This document shows, one piece after another, positions 20,221-31,998 of a stretch of DNA of 64,000 nucleotides. Both the position numbers and the translations under genes were made by a program. The notes under the pieces are model-generated. The model was not told the DNA's origin, did no database searches, and worked only from the letters and a program-made list of their open reading frames with translations. Source of the stretch: Strongylocentrotus purpuratus (taxonomy: Eukaryota > Echinodermata > Echinoidea > Camarodonta > Strongylocentrotidae); contig NW_022145526.1 in assembly GCF_000002235.5 (NCBI RefSeq), positions 1,755,501-1,819,500 on the forward strand, in the 5' to 3' direction. Positions within the stretch are counted from its first letter, which is position 1, and every line of letters begins with the position of its first letter.

Positions 20221-20850
20221 AGGTGTACCGCGCGAAGTGAAATAAATCATATTTTTGATAACACATTCGTGGTAGAACCGTGAACAGGTTTCTCTTTGTG
20301 AATCAGTCATGTGCTTCACGGACAAAAAGACACTTGAATATGCTATTGCGATTATAAGGAAAAAACCCTCAACCAAGGTAATATTTCGACACCATGACGT
20401 GTACCGCGCGAAGTGAAATAAATCATAGTTCAGGGGGTTGTTACACAAAGATCCTAAGTCAAACTTAACTCTTAGTTGGACTTATAAATTATGGAGAGCC
20501 ATTTGTAGCCTTAAAATTAAATATTTCCAACGGCAAAAATTGAAGTATTTTAGACTTTTAATAAATTCCACATCAAGAACGTGACATCTCCTTGATAATA
20601 GAAAATAAGATTGATTTGAATCAACATTTTATGCATTTTGAAATAACTTTTACAAAATATTTTCAATGATGCTAACGGCTTTCCATAATTGCTAAATCCA
20701 ACTTAGAGATAAGTTCAACTTAGGATCTTTGTGAAACATCCCCCTGATTTGTGAATCAGTCATGTGCTAAATGGACAAAGGAACTCCAAAACATGCTATT
20801 GAGATCAGCAGAACATTGTTCAATCTCCGTCATATGTCTACACCATGACG
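20221..20850. repeat. Direct duplication, second copy split by a MITE
   Basis: TGTACCGCGCGAAGTGAAAT begins both 20224 and 20401. GTGAATCAGTCATGTGCT follows at 20299 and again at 20752, and ACACCATGACG closes both copies (20388 and 20838). The second copy is separated into two parts by the inverted-repeat element at 20432-20748. Confidence 0.75.
20432..20748. mobile_element. 317-bp MITE with long terminal inverted repeats
   Basis: The ends TCAGGGGGTTGTTACACAAA and the inverted TCAGGGGGATGTTTCACAAA continue as inverted repeats for about 85 bp (AGATCCTAAGT, AACTTA, TAAGTTGGA). There is no coding capacity. The superfamily is not assigned. Confidence 0.8.
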
Positions 20851-23254
20851 TTGTAAAGCCAAGTAGGGCTTATTTGTACAAAGTTATTGCCGCTTTCCAG
20901 GCTCAAACAGTGAATACAAATATAATGAAGCTTAGTTTTTCGACTTGGTATTATATGAGTTAATCTATGAAGAACTTTATCAAACATGGTACTACAGGAA
21001 TGTGAACCGCTCTCTTTCCACATGCAATCGTGTTGGTTGTTACGGATATAATAAGTGGTTATAATATAGTATTAATGACTATTTCTCAAAAATTAAAGCA
21101 GTCATTAATACTTTTATATGCCGAAAACAAAAGAGTCAACTAATGACACCACCTTGGCCTTTCTCTAGTTTATCTGCACGGTTGTCTTTTATGAGTGTAT
21201 CTTTGAGAGTAGAGTAGATCTAGATTCTAGTCTAAGCAAGATATTTTTTACAATTTTGGGGGGTGGGCCGGCCCTCTGGGGAGTAGAGAGAAGAACATGC
21301 GCTTTCATATGACACCTCACTTATTGAGTATCACCTTCAGGATCACAACAGATAAAGGTTTGAATCTCGAATTGAAAAAAAAAACTTGACTTTTTTTTGC
21401 ATGATCGAGCAATGCACGTAGACTGCATAGAGACTGCATTACGTGTAATCTCTATGGGAAGAATGTAGCACACAACATCGGGTGCGCGATCAGACACCCT
21501 GACAACTAACTCCGGGAGCTTCTCGGAGTTACCTGACAACTAGATCTATTTTCGTCTACGTCTATGCTGGTACCCCATTTTCAAACGAACATGTTTATGG
21601 ATAATTTCACGTACCCTTTTTGTTGTTCTTGCTGTCAGCGAGTCTTGCATTTGATAAGTTGAAATCTTGGGACAGTTTCTTTAGCCTTTTGTCTTGTTTG
21701 GAATTGTCTTGTCTTGTATGAAAATACTGACCAATTCTTCGCACACGTACGGTATCCTCGATCGCTCAGACCATTTTTTAACATGTAAACCTATGGGGTA
21801 ACCATGGAGACTGACCTATTTTCCCAATAACCATGGTTATTGGGATTTTGAACTGTTTTAACCATGGTTACTGGGAATTTTCGGGAACAGTTAAAGTTTA
21901 TGAATGCAATTTCGACCAATCAGATGGTTGGATTTCTTAAGTGAGGTATAATAATGATATCTATGGACGGAAACGATTTCTATTTCATGCATTGAATCAC
22001 CTTGACCTTGCAATGAACTATTGACTATTTCAGAAACTACTAAAAATCGTTTACCCCCCCCCCCCCTCCTCCCCTGGGGATATCTCATATTTAGGAATGT
22101 GCGTTCATTTTACTTAGGGATACTTTACTTTATGCTGAGATAATAATGATAACACATTTTAAGAGCTATGTTCATGAGATCTAACCTTCACATAGCTGTA
22201 GTCGTCTTCTGGGTGAGAAATTATGTGTGCGTGTGTGCGCGTGCGCTTGGTGTGTGCAGGTTTTAGGGATAGTTTGAACCTCATTTTCAGGTAAGGGGTG
22301 TAAGTTTAACTATTAAGTGGGGGGGGGGGGATCTCCTTGAGATTTCCCAAGTAGAAGATTATTATTTATTTATTTGATCATCTTAATACAAAGATACTTC
22401 GAATATATTCTAGATGTTAATTTAGATGAGGATCGATAAAATTAAACCAGTACCATATCAAGAGAAAGAAAAAAATGTAGACAAGTGAAAGAAAGGCAAA
22501 GAGATGTATGGATGGCGAACGAAATAAGAAGTATACTCACGGAGACAACAACAAGTATTTAAAGACACCCATAGAATTATTTGGCAATTCAATTGGTATG
22601 CCCAACTATGTTATAATTAGATATTCCTGAGAAGCTCATCTTCTTATATGTACCTTTTGATATGTTGAAGGATTGAACATTGGATGGTAAATAGTTCTGT
22701 ACTCTACCACTTGCATGTGAAAAAGATTGCTTAAGACACTCAATATTTGGCTTCGGTTGACACACGTTCAATGTATCAATATCATCATAGTAGAAGCTCC
22801 ATATGAAAGTGATTGCACCACGAACAAATTAGTCCTCAATTGAATGGCGACAAAATATGATTTCACGCTTGTGTTTGTATAATACTTTTTCAAGGCTTGA
22901 TATGAAGTTGTTCTATACTCTTCATGCTTTCTATTCATCACGAAAGAAAGGTTAATCCTATCAAAACATAACTCCTAGACAGTTTGTTTTCACTAATATC
23001 ACTCAGAGTGCAAACCGTACAAACAAAGATCAAGCACAAATATTATCTTTTTTCCACCGGGGCATCTATTACATCTATTGCGTCGTGATACGGAAATTCA
23101 GTTCAGGTTTTATGTTTGGTATGGTTATCTTTTGTTATCTTACCTTGACCATTGTTTGTGATTGGCGAGGAGCCCATTTGTCTGACTAACTGCCAAGCAA
23201 TAAATACACAACTGTATTGCAATGGGTTTCGTAGGGAAAGCCCCTGTTTAATCA

Positions 23255-23640
23255 AACTCTAACCCGTTTACTTGCTAGACTTCACTGTCAGACACGATTG
23301 CGTGACTGACTGGCTTTTTCTTCTTTGGTACTAATATACATAAAATGAGCTGTTAAGGGTACATGAGCATTTGTCTACATCAATAACCACTTCTTTTAAT
23401 GGCAAAGATTAAACTGATTGAATATTTACGCAGCATAAAATGTACGACCATTCGGTGCAATGATCTGTAAATCAGACTATTACTTACTGGCTCTATAGCT
23501 CTTAAGTCGATTCGACAACTAATAGTCGTTATTTTTCCACTTAAAGACATTTTCAAGCCCCCTTTTTTAGGGAAGTTCTAAATTAGTATTATCTTTCAAA
23601 TGCCGTTAGAATTTAACCTTTTCATTTTTTGGGCCTGCAA
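23255..23640 (-). mobile_element. Decayed inverted copy of the 8822-9357 element
   Basis: The reverse complement matches 8850-9225, including GTAGACAAATGCTCATGTACC and CTGACAGTGAAGTCTAGCAA, but stops and small indels interrupt the frame that is open at 8881-9210. Only one terminal repeat region is recognisable. Confidence 0.7.
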
Positions 23641-24195
23641 ATTAAGACAAGGGTAGGTATAGGGCATTAGAGACCACCGAGCTTGAACCCATCGCTGTCT
23701 GTTCGTGTTGGCTCCAATATTGCTATAGCGCCATATTTGGCCTTTACAACACTACTGCATATATCTAATTTATTTCGATGGCTACAATGCGTTCTCTCTC
23801 TGGAAAAAGTTGGCAACATTGACCAAGGGTAGCAATTTTGATCATAAAACTTTGCTCTGATATAAAAACAGAATTTTCACTGAATGTTATGGCGTATGCA
23901 GATATTTAGGGGTGGCTCTTAAAATGTAGTTTAAAAGAAAGTTTATGGACTATGTCAACCATCACATAAACTTATGGCCATAGCGTGTTGTGAATGGGTG
24001 TTGCAATGAACATTATGAATGGTGTCTGATCAGAGATGTGTGTAGGCAATGGGGGACACCAGGTCCAAGATGGGGGTCGTTTGTTGTGATTGTCGAGTAT
24101 GCCGAGGACAGTCAATGACCCGATGATGGTTGGTTAATTGTCCATGAATGGAAATATTTTAGGCCACATTGTTTTAAAATCCGATGTAATAATTA

Positions 24196-24462
24196 TATTG
24201 CATAGTTTTTATAGCTCACATATCCACCACGCAAGGTGCTCAAGGTGCCCAAATATGACACTGGCACTGGAATTCTACCGTTTTTGGTGCTCACAGCATT
24301 TCAGGCAATCTATGCAATCGGTACTCATTTATCACATGGGTGGAGAGTGGCAAATATTGATGAGCATCTCGCGTCAAACGACACTATTGCCGTGGCGGGA
24401 CTCGAACCGCGAACCATATGAGCCACAGACCAACGACGTATCCACTAAACCACGACACCTGT
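24196..24462 (-). mobile_element. tRNA-derived SINE with an L2/CR1-like 3' tail
   Basis: Read on the minus strand from 24462, the head has an A-box-like GGTTTAGTGGATA and a perfect B box, GGTTCGAGTCC (24393-24403), at tRNA spacing. The tail (24196-24245) reads TTGAGCACCTTGCGTGGTGG then ATATGTGAGCTATAAAAAC. It closely parallels the 3' end of the L2-like LINE at 38874-40360. It lacks tRNA stem pairing and so is a SINE, not a tRNA gene. Confidence 0.75.
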
Positions 24463-25189
24463 ACATGTCGTGTCGTACTGAATCCAAGTAGACCAAAACA
24501 CTGTATAATCCTATAGATAGCTCTGAATAACTGGATGGGGATCCGCCTTCAGTTCGAACTGAACATATCAATGTAAATATGCCAAAGAGTCTCTTTTTCG
24601 ATTTCCCTAATGCTAAGTCTGATATCAGTCCTTATATCCTGAAGAATTAGTGTTTACATTATTTTTTAGCAAGAGCAACATCATTTTCACATCCTGGAAT
24701 TGCACATAATTATTGTTCACATATTTGGACAGTCATTCATTTAACAAGTAGTTTATAATGTATGATATGAAATATAGTATTTAGATGCTTATAATTAACA
24801 AATAATACAATTAGAACTTTCTCTATATTTTCTTTTTGTTGTTCTTGCAATAACAGGCTACACATCGCTGTTTTGGAGAAATGAATAATGTGTTTGTTAC
24901 GTGTTTGGTTTTATCAGAATTGTGCCTTTGTGTGTGTGCAGATGAGGGCACTACACACATATATACACTCTCGCATAATTGAAATATCACAGCATGTCAT
25001 TTTTGTAATTTGCATTTTTTTTCTGTTTTTCGTAAAAGGTGAATGGAAAAATTCGTATTAAGGCAAAAATGTATGCCTTTAATTCGGTTTCGAAAACGGC
25101 CTACATAAATTTCATTTGTGAATGTAAGCCTCATCTTTTCCGTATTTTTGATTTAAAAAAAAAATATTTGTTCTCTGTCAGTTGACAAA

Positions 25190-25740
25190 AAGTTTGAAAT
25201 CAAACGTTCTCGACTCTTTCATTTTGTTAGAAATAAACCGAAATTAAATGTACAAGTTAACACAGTTTGAATACGTCAACAATATAAAATTGTATTTAGA
25301 AAATGCTTAACAGACACATTCAATTTACATTTCACTAAATCATATGTTCTCAACTCATGCACATTTTCAAGAAATTATAAGCTAAATAAAGTACAAGTTA
25401 ACACAGTTAAAATCTTATTTAGAAAGTGCTTAACAGCTACATGCAACTAGCCTTACATTAAATCTAATGTTTTCGACTCTTGTATCCGTTTAGAAATACA
25501 AGGTTCCTAACATACAAGTTAACACTGTTTTAAATTCCTAAAAGCATTTACAATTTAATTTAGAAAATGCTTAACGGCTACATACAATTAGCCTTACATT
25601 AAATCAAATATTCTCGACTCATGCATTTTTTATAAAGAAAAAGAAAAACTAACGTACAAGATAACACGTTTTCAATACGTAAAAACATCTACAAATGTAT
25701 TAAGGGAATGCTTAGCTACACGCACAAGTTACATAAAATT
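25190..25740. repeat. ~140-bp AT-rich tandem repeat, four copies
   Basis: The phrase GTTCTCGACTCTTGCA (with variants) recurs at about 25206, 25346, 25469 and 25610. Each copy is followed by ACAAGTTAACACAGTTT and TTTAGAAAATGCTTAACAGC. Unit lengths are 123-141 bp and divergence between units is substantial. Confidence 0.8.
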
Positions 25741-26558
25741 TTCCTTTATTTATAAGAATTAAACAGATTCGTTGGCATTCCTTATTTAATTCCAATTTGT
25801 TTTATTCTTTCTAGTTGTTCAATTTTCTAAATACAATAAATGAATAAGAAAGAATATGTAAACGTAATGTATAATAGAAATAAGCAAATAACAGCCTCAT
25901 GTCATACGGTAAGTAACATTGATATATAAACATATGATAACGAACGTGATAATTTCATAATGTAGTATAATCAGTACAAGTATTAACCTTACTCTTTTAT
26001 GTCTTCTTCTTTTCTTTGAGGTCCTGACAGCCTAATAATCCCCAGATTCATGGCATTCATCTATTTATTTAATTTCTAGGTACACAGCAACAACAAAACA
26101 ATAACATACATAGCCAATGAAAAAATACAAAAATGATGATTATAATAACGATACAAATATAAACGAAAACAACAAACAATGCCTGGGGGTTGCCCCAAAG
26201 AAATATTAATTTCTTAAGGCCTCTCCTCATTGGTTGTTGTTACTACAAAAATCTATATCCTCCACCGAAAATATACAAACTATTTATATGTTTTTACAAA
26301 GAGAAATTTACCAGAATAATGTAAAGAATGTGGTAGGAATACAAAATAATGAGATTGCTAAAAAATATTATTGTACTGTAGTAGGCATATCGGGAAGATG
26401 ACAGTGTAAGACATTTTCAAATGGCTTATCTGACAAAAGTATGAAAAAAGTAGGCAGCTAATAACGGAAAAGTTTTCAAAACATGAGGAAATGTGTTTAA
26501 AGGGAATGTACACCCTGATATTATGTATAGGAAGGACAAATGAGAGGGAATATTCAAT

Positions 26559-26765
26559 TTAAAGGCACACTGTCCTACTTGTAGCTACGTGCTCCCTCTA
26601 TATAGAAACTTCCCTAATCGGTGCCTGTTGGTTCCCCATGATCCTCTTTTTCTTATGTTAAATGACAGCTGAGTTAATGAGATAGCCACCTGTCACAGTT
26701 ACCTCGCTGGCTCGCTGTGTGGTCTAATCCCTTCTAGCTGAAGTAGTAAAGCCTGCCTTTAAAGT
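26559..26765 (+). mobile_element. ~207-bp TTTAAAGG-ended MITE (copy 2)
   Basis: TTTAAAGGCACACTGTCCTA at the left and GCCTTTAAA at the right match the element at 14506-14716 in the opposite orientation. It is followed immediately by a fragment of the CAAAATCCGACA dispersed repeat (26766-26900). Confidence 0.7.
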
Positions 26766-27477
26766 TTGAGCAAAATCCGACATTTTTTTTTTTAGAAAGC
26801 TACGCATTTTTAAAGTTTCAAACAATCAAACACAAATTGCCAGCTCTGTGACGTATCTTGCGACGTCATCTCCCATTTTATCTGAACAACAAATCAGTCA
26901 TTTTTATTTTACTTTACGAAAATGTTTGGTTATACATGCGCCCTAAATATAAATATTGCAAATACTTTTACTGATACCAGCTTATTATCATTTTTTATTT
27001 CCTAAGTAGACAAGAGTATTTAAAACGAGGCGTGATTAAAACTAAAACATGTAATATCAGTCATGGTAATTTAGCTTGGGAAGGAACAGATGGACTAATG
27101 ATTAACCATTCAGTTGTATAATGTATTATGTAGGAGACAAATGAAAAAGAAATAGTCGCTCATGATTTGACGGAGACTTTGCACCTTTTAAAGAAAATAA
27201 TCTAGTATAATGTCTGTGCACAGCTTATAATGATTTAATGTGGTTCTTTTGACAAAGTAATCAAACATAATCGAGAATTGGGCGACAGAGTGAACATTAT
27301 CTTTAGGATAGCTGGATTTCGAATTTCGAGTATTGACATTACGACGCTTAACACCAGTCATTTCAGAACATTTAATTACCGTGCTCCTTAGATGGTGTGA
27401 CAAACTTAAATCATGTGATTAAACAAAACCTCTTTTCCATTACAATCTTCTTTTTCGCTCTTTTCTTCTAATTCTTT

Positions 27478-27772
27478 CTAGCCTGGGAAGAATCTGTCCC
27501 TCAGGTCCAACAGCCCAGCCCTGGTGAGGGCGTCCTTCAGCCTGTCCCGTTGCTCTATGACTGCTGTCCTGGCCCTCCAATCCATCAGCATCTGACGGGT
27601 TCCTTTAGCCGTAAGGCGACCTTCCAACCTGTTGATCTCGTGATACCGTGACTGTGACCCCTGTGTGACTTCCAGAGTGTGCATTAACCTTTCAAGGTGT
27701 TCATCAGTCTCGATTTCTTCGGCGATATCGTAGAGAAGTATGTCGTCTAACCGTACGGGGGTAGCTGATAGC
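27478..27772 (-). CDS. Death domain and stop codon
   Basis: The exon encodes 97 residues then TAG. The pattern LDDILLYDIAEEIETDEHLE, then LMHTLEV, HEINRLEGRL, QMLMDWRART and LKDALTRAGLLDLRDRFF follows the six-helix Death-domain layout. The W of helix 5 and the 'L-x-x-A-L-x-x-x-G-L-x-x-L' last helix are present. Death domains pair with other Death domains to build signalling platforms. Confidence 0.85.
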
Positions 27773-30700
27773 CTTGCGGAAACAACAGAATATAAGGGGT
27801 GACTCTTAAGATTACGCAAGCATGGTGGATTCAATGTGAAAGCAAATTACAAGTCGCTTTCCCTTCTCATTCCATCTACTTGCTAAACAAAATTAAAACA
27901 AATGACTAAATATCTATATTTAGATATCCTTTCAGAAGGGTGAACCTATCCTTACTTTGCAAAAACAAAAGGAATCGCCATATTTTGCATTTGTTATATG
28001 TTAGAAACATTCCCGAAAGAGTTGAAGCTGTTTCTGCAAACTGAAGTTAAACATTATTACTTATTTATAATCGACATTACCAATCATTTCGATTGTTCAT
28101 CGAAATGTCTAATTACACAAAGCTTTAGCAAAGAGACCATATCCATCTGCATACTAAATACGAGGTAATACTTTTTTCACATGTCTGTTTAAAGAGTCAT
28201 ATTAGTCCAAGAATTATGTTGGGATATCTCAAGACCTGTCTTTATGCCGGTCTTTTGATAACTCGGTTATGTTCCACACTCTGGAACAAAATGCAATTAA
28301 AATGAAGTTCTCCTTTTGATCTCGTTGTCGGCTAGGAAATATGGGTTATTAGTGGGAGCACTGTGTTATCTTGATGCCACCTCTCCGCTCTCACCCCAGA
28401 GGTGCCTCGTTTTAATATCTTTGGACAAGGAGTTTAGGGCACATTTATCTTTCTTGACCCACGTGCATTAAATGGGTCACTGAATATGATTTGGTGATAC
28501 CGTTAGGACTAGGCCTAATCTGACTGATTTGCTATTATACATTATATGTAGCAGCAACATGAGTATATGAACGTTTGTGCAAAGCTTCAGATCAAAAGAC
28601 TATGTGGTATTCTCGATACGAGTGAACACAATTAAACACTTATTTTGTACACGCACAATTGGGTGAGCAAAACACTGCCGTTGCCATAAAAAAAAGTATT
28701 TTTAAAACCAATACTATTTTGTTCACAATGCTTTTGGAATATTTTTACAATTAAGTTTATTTTCACAACATTCTGCCCTTAAACAAGTTTTGGATTTTCA
28801 CCTTGCAAATCTTTGAACTTGTATTATGACTTACTCTTCTTTCCTCTTCGAAGACTCCGATGGCTCTGTAGACGACGATGTGGCCCCCTCTGGTTCCATT
28901 GAAGTTGTGGTGGAAGGCACTTGTCTGGACAAAAAGGAAATATATTAAGTTGGTTGCTCTCTGTGGAGTATTATCTCTTCTCTCAGTTAAACCGTTATAT
29001 ATTGCAAGTGTTTGATTGATCGAGAAACTTTACTAAACCAACCATGGATCGATAACAAACCAAAATTACTTATAAAAAAAAACTACATTACCTTGAGCTA
29101 AAGCTAGGTTATTTTTAACTCTGACTCATGATTCTGCATCGCCTGAACAACGCTCAATATTGCTAGGTGACTCATTCGTTATTGCACAAAGTATAGGATA
29201 TATGTATGGTATAACAACATGGCATGTGAAAATATCACCGATTCAATTGGAAATGGGCAAGGGCAATTTCATTCTTTGAACTTAATACTAATGATAATAG
29301 TGGGTTCTTGTATAGTGCTCATGTCTGTCATACGTGACACTCCCGACACTATCATCTGGGTTACGCATTCGGATACCGCACTATAGCACAAAATAGTAAA
29401 TGTATCAGTGTATATAAATACAAAGGTAAGATATTGCACTGATAGCGAAAAAGGTTCAAAAGTTGCGTACTTCGTAGGGAGTATCAGTTCTCCCTCTCTG
29501 ATCGTCCGCGGTGGGAAAGCGATAACCAAAGATGCTGTCGAGAGATTCCTTTAACGAGAGCTTACCTAATGAATAATTAGTGAAGTGAAGCTACAACATA
29601 ACATTCCCCTTTTGTTCACGTTCATGGGCAGATGTGCAACATTTGGGAGATGTTATATTTTGATATTAAGCGTAATTGTGTTCACTTTTAGGTTATGACG
29701 GAATGCTATTTGTAAGTGTCTCGATAAGTACTTACACGATAGGAGCTTCACCACCATCTGCATCAAGACAAATAAATGAATAGATAGATAGATAGAAACA
29801 AATAATCAATAAATACATAAATACAATAGAGTAGGCTTTATAAAAAGAGACTTAATGTGCTTTGGAAATTTATATCGTCGCAAACTTCGGTACAAAAAGA
29901 GAAATGACTTTAAACGTTATAAATAAAACATATTTATTAAGAACAATTACTTTCTTTTCCACAAAACTCATGTACAACACAGGTCGCTACTCAGGATATT
30001 TAAATGTTTGCAATGCTATACAATTCTTATTCAAATACTGGAAAAGCGAAAGTGATTGTCTTCATTCTTCGTTAATCATTAAATAGGTTAAATGAGCGAC
30101 AAGATATGAATAAAGTAGACAATTATGAAGTAAAGACACAACAAATAAACGGGGATTTCACTACTGTAACAGCGTACTTCACTAAAATGAGAAAGAAAAC
30201 GAGAGAGGGAGAGAGTGTGTGTGTATGTGTAAGCGGGGAGAGGGACCGTGAGAACAAAATCTGCCTATAGATAATAACAGTTTATTCAAGAATTGTCAAC
30301 ATCAGTTAATACTATTCAGATTATAACAAAAGAAAATGGGAAAAAATGCCATCAATATAAACTACCATGGCATCATCACCCAAAAGCTAATCAAATCTAC
30401 GTTTCCATGGAAATTACCATCAATGGTAATGTTTATGCAAGGAGACCCAGCCACAAACCTGAGAATTCTGCTTTGAAGGCATGTCCCTCGTCACAATGAG
30501 GATGAAAGTTGAACTTGAAATGTACGTCGGCATTTCCAATCGCTTTCACTACAAAAATAAAAACCTTTCGATCCAATCTGTAGATGTCATCTAGCGATAC
30601 GGTCTTTATTTGTGAGATGAGAACACATACGAAAAAAAAAAGACTTTAAAGAAATCAACCAAATAGTGATTCAAGTAGCCTTTTGAATTGCATGTAGAAA

Positions 30701-31955
30701 TCACGCTTTGGTTCCTTTTGTAAATTTAATTTCCCAAATTAAACAAAGTCGATGACATTATGGTAAATGTATTCCCTTTATTCCTTTAGGAATGTACTAA
30801 AAACATAATAAATAAGTATCGGGCAACTGGGTAAGTAACTACATTAGTAAGTTAATTACCTAGTTGTCTCGTTTTGGCCACGATGAAGTCAAAGATTTTT
30901 TGGTATGAAATGAAATATGCGTAGTGCATTGGTGTGACATTAATATTGGGGAAATGAGTGAATAACATGAAGTGCAAACATACAAGAATACCAAGGAGAA
31001 AGGACTAAGAATCCGAACCTTATAGTGATGATTGGTCAATTATTCGTTCTTCTTACCCCCACCCCCATTCAACCTCCTTGATAGAATAACGCGATTTCTC
31101 CGCATTCTAAACCATGCGTTCTGAAATTCGCCAGTGTAAAAATTGTTCATGTACCTTTTCGTTCTCGGTCACATGACCGCTGTCGACCTCGCATCTGATC
31201 TTGAGTTCGCCTTTCTCCCAGAGCACGAACATTTTCTGTGTCGAAGCCATCTTGCGATAATCGAGTTGGTTTTCTTCCTTTTCGATCAGCTATTATTTCA
31301 ATTTTGTACAGCAAAGGAATAGAAAGTTGAAAAAAGGACGGGAGAAAAACCGTTGAATGTGTTATATTGCATTTCCTTTTGAAATAGTTTCCCTCTTATT
31401 TGAAAAAGGATACATCTAAATTATTCATATATCTAGTAAACTTGATACTTTTGTCAGGTATGTCATAGAAGAATGAGAGGTGGACTGATTAAATAAGGGC
31501 CTTTGTTGAATACGTTGGTATGTAAGCTCTAATATGTTACAGCCTCAAGAGATTAAAATTGGGACAAATAAATAGTTCACATATTTCACCCCAAAAAGAA
31601 GAAGATTGTTTAAGGAATAAATAATTGACTTTTAAACTATATGGGTGGTATTCTCACAAGTTAAGCCGGGACTAAGTCCACACAAGAATTTTAGTTCACA
31701 CTTCTATGGAATGCTAGGTTTTATCTTCCTCCTTCAATATTCATGACAAAGAAAATCTACCAAAGACTTCGTTGAAATTAATTTCATACTCATATTATCT
31801 TTTTCTTCCCATCTCATCGCAAAATTATTTTTTTTGAAACTTTTCATTGAAGGATTAAAACAATCTGTACAGGGTAAATGAGTTGGCAACAGTCACTTCA
31901 TAAAAGTGTGGACTAACTGAGTACGCGTTAACTTAGTACGCGCTACCGGAATACC

Positions 31956-31998
<43 letters not shown>

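Larger units (their letters stand above)
19888..27477. other. Intergenic region between gene A and the Death-domain gene
   Basis: No coding exon with domain evidence was found on either strand. Contents are repeats: duplicated blocks and a MITE at 20221-20850, palindromic ATAACCATGGTTAT words at 21800-21880, a decayed transposon copy at 23255-23640, a SINE at 24196-24462, a tandem repeat at 25190-25740 and a MITE at 26559-26765. The stretches 20850-21780, 21900-23200 and 25750-26550 hold nothing I recognise apart from a C-run at 22052, a G-run at 22320 and simple GT repeats. Confidence 0.6.

Noticed and set aside
24393-24462. tRNA gene on the minus strand
   Set aside because: A and B boxes are present, but acceptor and anticodon stems do not pair and the sequence continues into a LINE-like tail. 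It is a SINE head. The same reasoning rejects 17168-17240 and 49662-49740.
30459-30548. An acceptor at 30549 (TTTTTGTAG) starting a short UPA exon
   Set aside because: It puts the exon out of phase with 31155. The open frame runs on upstream to an acceptor at 30604 that restores the phase and adds TVSLDDIYRLDRKVF.
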